A stretch of DNA of 64,000 nt from the NCBI RefSeq assembly GCF_000003815.2, contig NC_049994.1, positions 291,756 through 355,755 on the forward strand, read 5' to 3'. The stretch's first letter is position 1; each line of letters begins with the position of its first letter. Of the stretch, positions 59,901 to 64,000 are shown piece after piece. The stretch comes from Branchiostoma floridae. Taxonomy: Eukaryota; Chordata; Leptocardii; Amphioxiformes; Branchiostomatidae. Below the pieces are notes generated by a model that worked only from the letters and a program-made list of their open reading frames with translations, did not search any database and was not told the DNA's origin. Position numbers and translations under genes: made by a program.

Positions 59901-62900
59901 ATCCTATCACTACCAGTGCCCTCAGTGCGGCGAAAACTGTTATTATCGTATCGTTTAGCTATCTATTTCATTACATCGAAAAATGTTTAAGATATACCTG
60001 TTAACAAAAGTTTGTATTAATGTTCTTCCACTACGAGCAAAATACTGAGGCGTTTGGGCGTAACGGTAGGTTTCAAGCGTAAGATTCTGCAGGTCAAATA
60101 AACAGACTGTCAGATATACTGTTACCGTAGACTCTCACTAGTGCGAGTGTTCAGTGCTTTATTTCTTCGGTAAATATCATTATAGGGCTGGTTTTTCAGA
60201 CGTTAGCCTAAAAAGAAAAGACAGAAGGCAGACCACAATTGTGGCGGCGTGTGTGTCATGCTAAAACTAGTAACAAAATTTCCTAAAGCCGTCTCTTGAC
60301 AGTCAGCAATATTACGTGCTAGAAGATAACATCAAGTACCATAATTGCAGACTGTCGTTGTTGATCAAGAAGATCGTTACGTACCTGGGACATCCTCATC
60401 TTCAGACCTGACAAACGTGCTCACTTGACGTTTCTGTCACAGTCAAATAGTCAGTCGCAAGGATGGGAAAATGACTAGTCGGCTGGACGATGACAATATG
60501 TACACACGAACTACTATTTATCTACCCCTTTTTTATTCATTTACTCACCTTAGTTTATCTCTTTAATTTTTGAAATGTCATATATTATTAAGTTTTTATG
60601 CACCGTCAGGAGTTGAAACAATATGCAACATCAACGAATGAATTACTCTTACTCTAGTCCCCTTTTTAAAAAAATGTAAATGTCCCGAGCCACTTGTAAA
60701 CATACCTTGACGATACCAATCGTCTCGGTGCAGGTGTAGCACGCGGGATACAACAAACGTTTGAAAGCGATTAAAGGTTGTCAGTAACTAAAGCTAAATG
60801 ATTCTTCCTACATTGCGTATTTAAGACACATAACATTTCTTTATTCCTGCAACAAACATCTGAGCCATGGCTGAGACAATAGTGGCAACCGTACCACCCC
60901 CCATCGCAGTGCTGTTTGCTCTTGGTATAGGCCGATGACCCGTGTTATCACCTTACAGTTTCCGCCGGGTCAGCAGTTTGCATGGAATTTTACAAACTGT
61001 AGTCCACTCATCATAGTTACTCACTTTGTTATAGCTGTAGCAGGCCCGAAAGAGATCGACCCAAAGGCAAGGTTATTGGAACATAAGAACAGATCTGCCG
61101 CAGGCCCACAGGACGATGTTTTTCATGACTTTATTTTGATCGCAGCTATCGTGAGTGTATCGGCGTAATGAAACAAATGGACCATGTATGTAAATTTCGG
61201 AACAGTGTAGTAATGTTTTGTGTTATTTTGCGCACATGGGATAATCAAACGTAGCCAGAAATGACTTCTTAGTTACATTACCGGAGTTTGGACCCCCTTT
61301 TTGTGCTGGAACGTTCCACTGGAACGCGAGCCAAAAACCTTCCGTAAGTTTTGTGTGTGGCCAAACCACAGTGCGGAACGCTACCGTTAGATGAACTATA
61401 TGTCTGTACAGCTTAAGCCATAGTTATATAGCTGTTAGAAGATGTAAGTTTGTTTTTGATGGGTTCAAGGTAAAATTGACAAGGACAAAAGCCATGCGCA
61501 TTCACTTAGAACAGTTACCGGACTTTGGACTCCCCCCGTTAAGATGGCGAAGCCCAACTGGTATCTTATATATGCATGACGTCATTTTGACGTCATCAAT
61601 GTTGATATTGGCAACATAAGTCGTAATAAACATTATTGTTCCGTTATCTGCACTTGTTAAATTTTTGTAACATACCTTGAAGTTTTCTGGGAATACTCCA
61701 ATTTCACTGTTCCAGCCAATCAGGTCAAATTGATGATGTCATAATTACGTAATATTACGTCACTGTTAATAGTTCGTTTTAGAATTACAGTTGTCAGAAG
61801 AGGTGGGCCTCAAAAGCCCTGTAACGGTCTAGAGATTGAGGGTCGGAACTCACGTTGTTCTGAAGACGAATGAGTTTATTGGTAAGACAAGACAAGAGTA
61901 CAAGTAAAAGTAAACGTGACCTACCTTTACGATCGGCGTTCTCTAACTGACTAACCAACTTTCAAAGTATAAACTGACTCATTCGATATTCTACTTTTGC
62001 CAACGGCACGTGCTCGGCCACCCGTGGATCATATGCTCTCACCACGTAACCCCCCGCGCGGCCGGCAGGTGCCGTGGCTACTTTCTAAGTATATATATAT
62101 ATATATATATATATACTGTTACAGCCCGGTCTGAATATGGTTAAGAATTGCCAGGAATAGAAAAGAAATTTCCTTCTGACGGCATTCCGGCTCATTCTTG
62201 CTCTCCTGTTCTTGCTTTACACCACACGCGTACCACCCCCAATTATGATACTAAATAGAGCCCCTGGATCTTTTGTTATCTCTATATACTCAAGGCTGTG
62301 CCCTACTTGTTCACTGTCCCTTGAACTCTGACAAAACCCCATTTTCTGTCATTAAAAATAATACCGTGGCACTGAACCAGCCTGATTTGATCACGGTTGA
62401 TTGAGACAGTTCTGAAAGTTCACTAACAAGGGAATAGAAAACAAATGTTGGGAACGTAAGTTAAAATTGTGATTTGGGGATACTAAAAAAAGGCCCTGGA
62501 TACTTAAAAGCTCCTGGTTGGTATCTCTATTACCCCCTCACATTAGGCGCGATTCGATCGGACGACGAGTCTTCGAGCTCTAATTTACGAGGAGGCATGA
62601 CCCTGACGCCGACGAAGAAATGGCAGAGTTCCCCCTTCCCGTCAGGGTCATGTTTTTTATGTCATAACTGGACCGCCGTAACGTTCGATACAGGTGTTCC
62701 GGACCGTGTGCTAAAAAGCTGTATCACACAGAATTCGAGGTTGTATCACACAGGCTTCCATCTAATAATTCGAACGTACCCTGCCCACGCCAAGTGTGGT
62801 GCGGTCGAAAGATCGAATACCTGATTCGGACGTTGGAACATTGCTGTTGTAACATTTTTTGTTCGAGGGCACCAAATTTGTTCAACTTCTGGCGCATTTT

Positions 62901-63197
62901 GCATCAAAACATGGGTTTTCTCAGGTGGGTATGACATAAATGAAATACAACACGGTGTATTCCCTATCACCCTCGGTCCCAGCCATCCCGCGGGTCGGAT
63001 CGCCCTCCGGCCTTCGGACGATCCTTCCCGCGGTCGGGTGATACCTCAGGTAATACAGAATACATTGTGTTGAATTCTTTATTTATCTCACCGGGTTTGT
63101 TTATGCCTGTCATCGACCCCCGCTGATGAGGACTGATCAGACACATGTGGGCCCAGGTACCGGCCAGGAACAACAGAAACACCGCTACGGTCTTCAT
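49179..63197 (-). CDS. Gene B: secreted BIM1/X325-like paralogue with a 10.5-kb intron
   Basis: Exons: 63092-63197, 52463-52541, 51556-51619, 50118-50245 and 49179-49278. All are GT-AG with phases 1, 2, 0, 2 as in gene A, and they total 477 nt, giving 158 aa. The signal peptide MKTVAVFLLFLAGTWA is followed by mature His17 and HMCLISPHQRGSM. Then come PDCGLTSGPCGQR, TIQKNLDHY (H77), a conserved sequon (VNIT) and YYQCTDFYI. Cysteines and the CxD motif align with gene A, while GPCGGR has become GPCGQR and the exon 2 tail differs. No tandem cassette is seen here. Intron 1 holds the DDE gene on the opposite strand, the palindrome array and an LTR. Linking the far exon 1 to exons 2-5 rests on strand, phase and homology. 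Another paralogue could own that exon. Confidence 0.72.
49985..50105. repeat. CA-rich microsatellite
   Basis: ACAC runs with ACACAAACACAA variants lie in gene B's last intron, just past the exon 4 donor. The frames through it are spurious. Confidence 0.85.
50414..50790 (-). mobile_element. 3' end of a non-LTR retrotransposon with (ATTC)n tail
   Basis: The minus-strand frame 50758-50531 reads VEDEVHFTVDCDMY and later RFDKPTIAKPIQSYI, the cysteine-containing ending typical of several CR1/RTE-type ORF2 proteins. A short 3' UTR (AATAAAGG in the minus sense) and a tandem ATTC tail at 50414-50438 follow. It is 5'-truncated and lies within a gene B intron. Confidence 0.7.
53281..53337 (-). CDS. Possible alternative first exon of gene B
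   Basis: On the minus strand an ATG within the promoter-like module opens a 58-nt frame (MARHNGVETVVIILAPIIQ) ending at a GTAAAG donor. Its phase 1 matches exon 2 of gene B at 52541. It has a hydrophobic run but lacks the post-signal His and PxxRG. A transcript starting here would lose the proposed copper site. It could be chance. Confidence 0.25.
53330..53432 (-). promoter_or_regulatory. Promoter-like module, copy 2
   Basis: Read on the minus strand it matches 1-136: GATCACGGGGACACATATAA, GTGCTACGACTTATTGAATG and TGTACTCAAAATGGCGCGCC. It points away from copy 3 at 56550, so the two flank the palindrome array divergently. Confidence 0.5.
53840..53950. repeat. (TA)n microsatellite, two blocks
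   Basis: Uninterrupted TA runs lie at about 53838-53868 and 53891-53949, separated by AAGAAGTTCCACAGATCTACC. They sit just outside the palindrome array. Confidence 0.95.
53990..56250. repeat. Palindrome-rich tandem array inside a large inverted repeat
   Basis: The 18-bp near-palindrome GTATCATTTGAATGATAC (or its complement GTATCATTCAAATGATAC) occurs many times. On the right, units of about 134 bp (starts of AGCTTAGTCTTTCCC at about 55591, 55727, 55861, 55995, 56115) contain two palindromes each, plus CCTTTGAATGTTGCACCAGT and GGGATTCTTGTATCTTA. The left end (53995-54300) carries the same units inverted, and outer ends AAAGCTATTCCGAC and GTCGGAATAGCTTT face each other. Two copies of a GTAGAAAGGCGCTGTT block lie at 54309 and 54401. 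No coding capacity is seen. Confidence 0.85.
55065..55375 (-). mobile_element. 5'-truncated L2/CR1-type fragment inside the array
   Basis: The minus-strand frame 55354-55124 reads YDINKLQSCLFVHKTINK and later CPQSWNSLNQNI, the C-terminal tail of a retrotransposon ORF2. On the plus strand it ends in TTGATTTGATTTATTTTTTT, in the tail style of the 18-kb element. It interrupts the palindrome array. Confidence 0.6.
56550..56828 (+). promoter_or_regulatory. Promoter-like module copy 3 and possible 5' UTR exon of the DDE gene
   Basis: Positions 56550-56690 match the module at 1-136, ending with TGTACTCAAAATGGCGCGCT. Downstream, TCGTCGCG|GTAAGTTG at 56828/56829 is a good splice donor, and TTGTCTCATTGTCAG|ATGG at 57193/57194 is a good acceptor placed right before the transposase ATG. 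This suggests a transcript with a 5' UTR intron starting in or after the module. It is inferred from splice signals only. Confidence 0.45.
57194..59578 (+). CDS. pogo/Tigger (jerky-like) DDE transposase gene, spliced
   Basis: I start at MASRRKKYNQ (57194), directly after an acceptor. Exon 57194-59137 plus exon 59489-59578 (GAC|GTAAGA to CACAG|GAA, phase 0) gives 677 aa. Domains are a psq-type helix-turn-helix (1-50), a CENP-B/Tc5-type DNA-binding region (52-130) and a DDE_1 core (about 165-390). The core shows YNADETG near 173, LILDQHYSH near 281 and FLQPLDVSVF near 318. A Thr/Pro/Ser linker follows with about five 12-residue repeats (TPTATATSSTTE, 401-482), then CPTCNAACTVC. A Lys/Glu coiled coil (559-640) precedes a C-terminus from exon 2 ending WYAEYEMGQGEDEEAE. 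Transposases of this group cut and paste DNA at TA. I found no terminal repeats. An AATAAA lies at 60097. The frame is intact, so it is either a young element or a retained host gene. Confidence 0.85.
59579..61815. other. Non-coding stretch after the DDE gene
   Basis: No coding domain is seen. TTACCGGAGTTTGGACCCC at 61278 and TTACCGGACTTTGGACTCCC at 61515 are near-identical direct repeats, and an inverted relative lies at 52917-52935. Confidence 0.5.
61820..62123. mobile_element. Probable solo LTR
   Basis: The 304-bp segment starts TGTAACGG and ends CTGTTACA, giving TG...CA ends within a 6-bp inverted repeat. It is flanked by GCCC at 61816-61819 and 62124-62127, a possible 4-bp target duplication. 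A (TA)n run sits just inside the right end. No internal retroviral-type genes are near. The length fits a short Gypsy-type LTR. Confidence 0.45.
62560..63062. repeat. Dispersed repeat, partner of 14632-15062
   Basis: This repeat lies in gene B intron 1, just after the exon 1 donor. It shares the order of blocks with the copy at 14.6-15.1 kb, including GAGGGCACCAAATTTG and GCATCAAAACATGGGTTTT. Confidence 0.55.
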
Positions 63198-63924
63198 GCT
63201 AACTGCGATCCTCGCAAAAACGCTGTAGAACCTACTAAATCTTGTCTGTTTCCCAACAGCTTGCTTGTTTTATGTAGCTAAAACCAGCTATACTGGATTT
63301 TCTGGCTGGGTGGGTCAGAGGTCACAGAGTATTAAACAGTACATTGTATCTATGTCACTTGTCCTTACCCTGTCCAACAAGTCCACACAGTAGGCTACTG
63401 TTTCGCAAAGTTTTGGATGTCTTCAGTTGTTGGTCATGTCATCAGAGAAAAAGCTATTGGAAAACGGGAAAGTGTGTTCGAGTATAACATTATCCATTTT
63501 AGATCGTGCCATCCTTAAGAATTAGAAGTTATATTCATGTACAAACGGAACTTGTATAGAACAAACGCGGTGTAAATTACACTGTAAAGCTGGGAAGAGA
63601 CTTCGTTTCGTAAGTCACAAATTAAACAAACATTGAAATGAGAGGAGCATCACTGACGAATCCGTTTTCTTTTTCATAGAGGCCGTGACAATTGTAGAAA
63701 GCGAAATATACATTCCTTGTTGTCACAATATGCTCCTTTTTCACCTCCATAACGCTATTTAATGTCTTTGTCTAATGTCGTCGAATTCGCGAATGTGTCC
63801 TAGTCACTGCGCCGCTTGTGCTGTCATCGGTCCCATCATTCCTACCAGGGAGGTTCCTACCGGCCCGCTAATTATAATAACCCCTACAAGACCCTCGTTC
63901 CTCTTTACATCCCTGCCTGTATCT

Positions 63925-64000
63925 TTGAGGTCCACTCTCGCTGCACTTGCGTCAAGCTTGTGTCACTGCGGGGTTCGTTCACTGCGTCACTGTTTTGTCT
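63925..64000. mobile_element. MITE family 4 end, cut by the window edge
   Basis: CACTCTCGCTGCACTTGCGT and GTGTCACTGCGGGGTTCG match the left inverted repeat of 45504-45727. The other end would lie beyond the window. The stretch 63198-63924 upstream shows no coding feature. Confidence 0.6.

Noticed and set aside
60867-60938. Short frame MAETIVATVPPPIAVLFALG with a possible GTATAG donor
   Set aside because: Too short, a weak donor and no partner exon in view. It could be a membrane-protein first exon.
1-64000. CRISPR arrays, operons or bacterial ribosome sites
   Set aside because: None are seen. The spliced genes and element types are animal, and the tandem arrays lack the short repeat-spacer pattern.

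Overview
The window is metazoan genomic DNA. Its genes are split by GT-AG introns, it contains many transposable elements, and four 100-N gaps (8987-9086, 25217-25316, 37195-37294, 41455-41554) mark scaffold joins. The mix of CR1/L2-type retrotransposons, many hairpin MITEs, tRNA-derived SINEs, a multi-exon sulfotransferase and an LRR gene points to a deuterostome. My best guess is a cephalochordate (Branchiostoma); this is inference from repeat style, not from a search.

Host genes. A complete six-exon cytosolic sulfotransferase lies on the minus strand (33058-36405, 298 aa). A lone sulfotransferase first exon lies at 31580-31730, and a third copy, cut a few codons after its ATG, lies at 137-153. 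Two copies of a small secreted protein (158 aa) were assembled exon by exon on the minus strand: gene A (38631-45108) and gene B (49179-63197). After the signal peptide each starts with His and carries PxxRG, GPCG, NLDH and CxD motifs. I read them as metazoan BIM1/X325-like, LPMO-related candidate copper proteins. Gene A holds an in-frame tandem duplication of its exon 3-4 cassette. A stray last exon of the same family sits at 7500-7602. An LRR protein (9087-10510, minus) runs into an assembly gap, and two short exons near 14 kb may start another LRR gene.

Mobile DNA. There is an intact single-ORF CR1-like retrotransposon (3133-6964), a two-ORF L2/CR1-type retrotransposon on the minus strand (about 17955-22870) and an intron-bearing pogo/Tigger-type DDE gene (57194-59578). 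The last lies inside the long first intron of gene B. There are also truncated retrotransposon ends, four MITE families, SINE heads, a probable solo LTR, a 4.3-kb TIR-bounded element (23743-28007), 162-bp and 149-bp tandem arrays, and a 2.2-kb palindrome-rich array (53990-56250).

Layout. The left 9 kb (137-8986) and 36.4-39.6 kb are diverged copies of one segment, running from a sulfotransferase 5' end to the last exon of the secreted-protein gene. The two copies act as filled and empty sites for several insertions: a truncated retroelement, a TIR element and the full CR1-like element in the left copy, and a hairpin MITE in the right copy. Together with the cassette duplication and partial genes this shows a locus that grows by segmental and tandem duplication and is reshaped by transposons.
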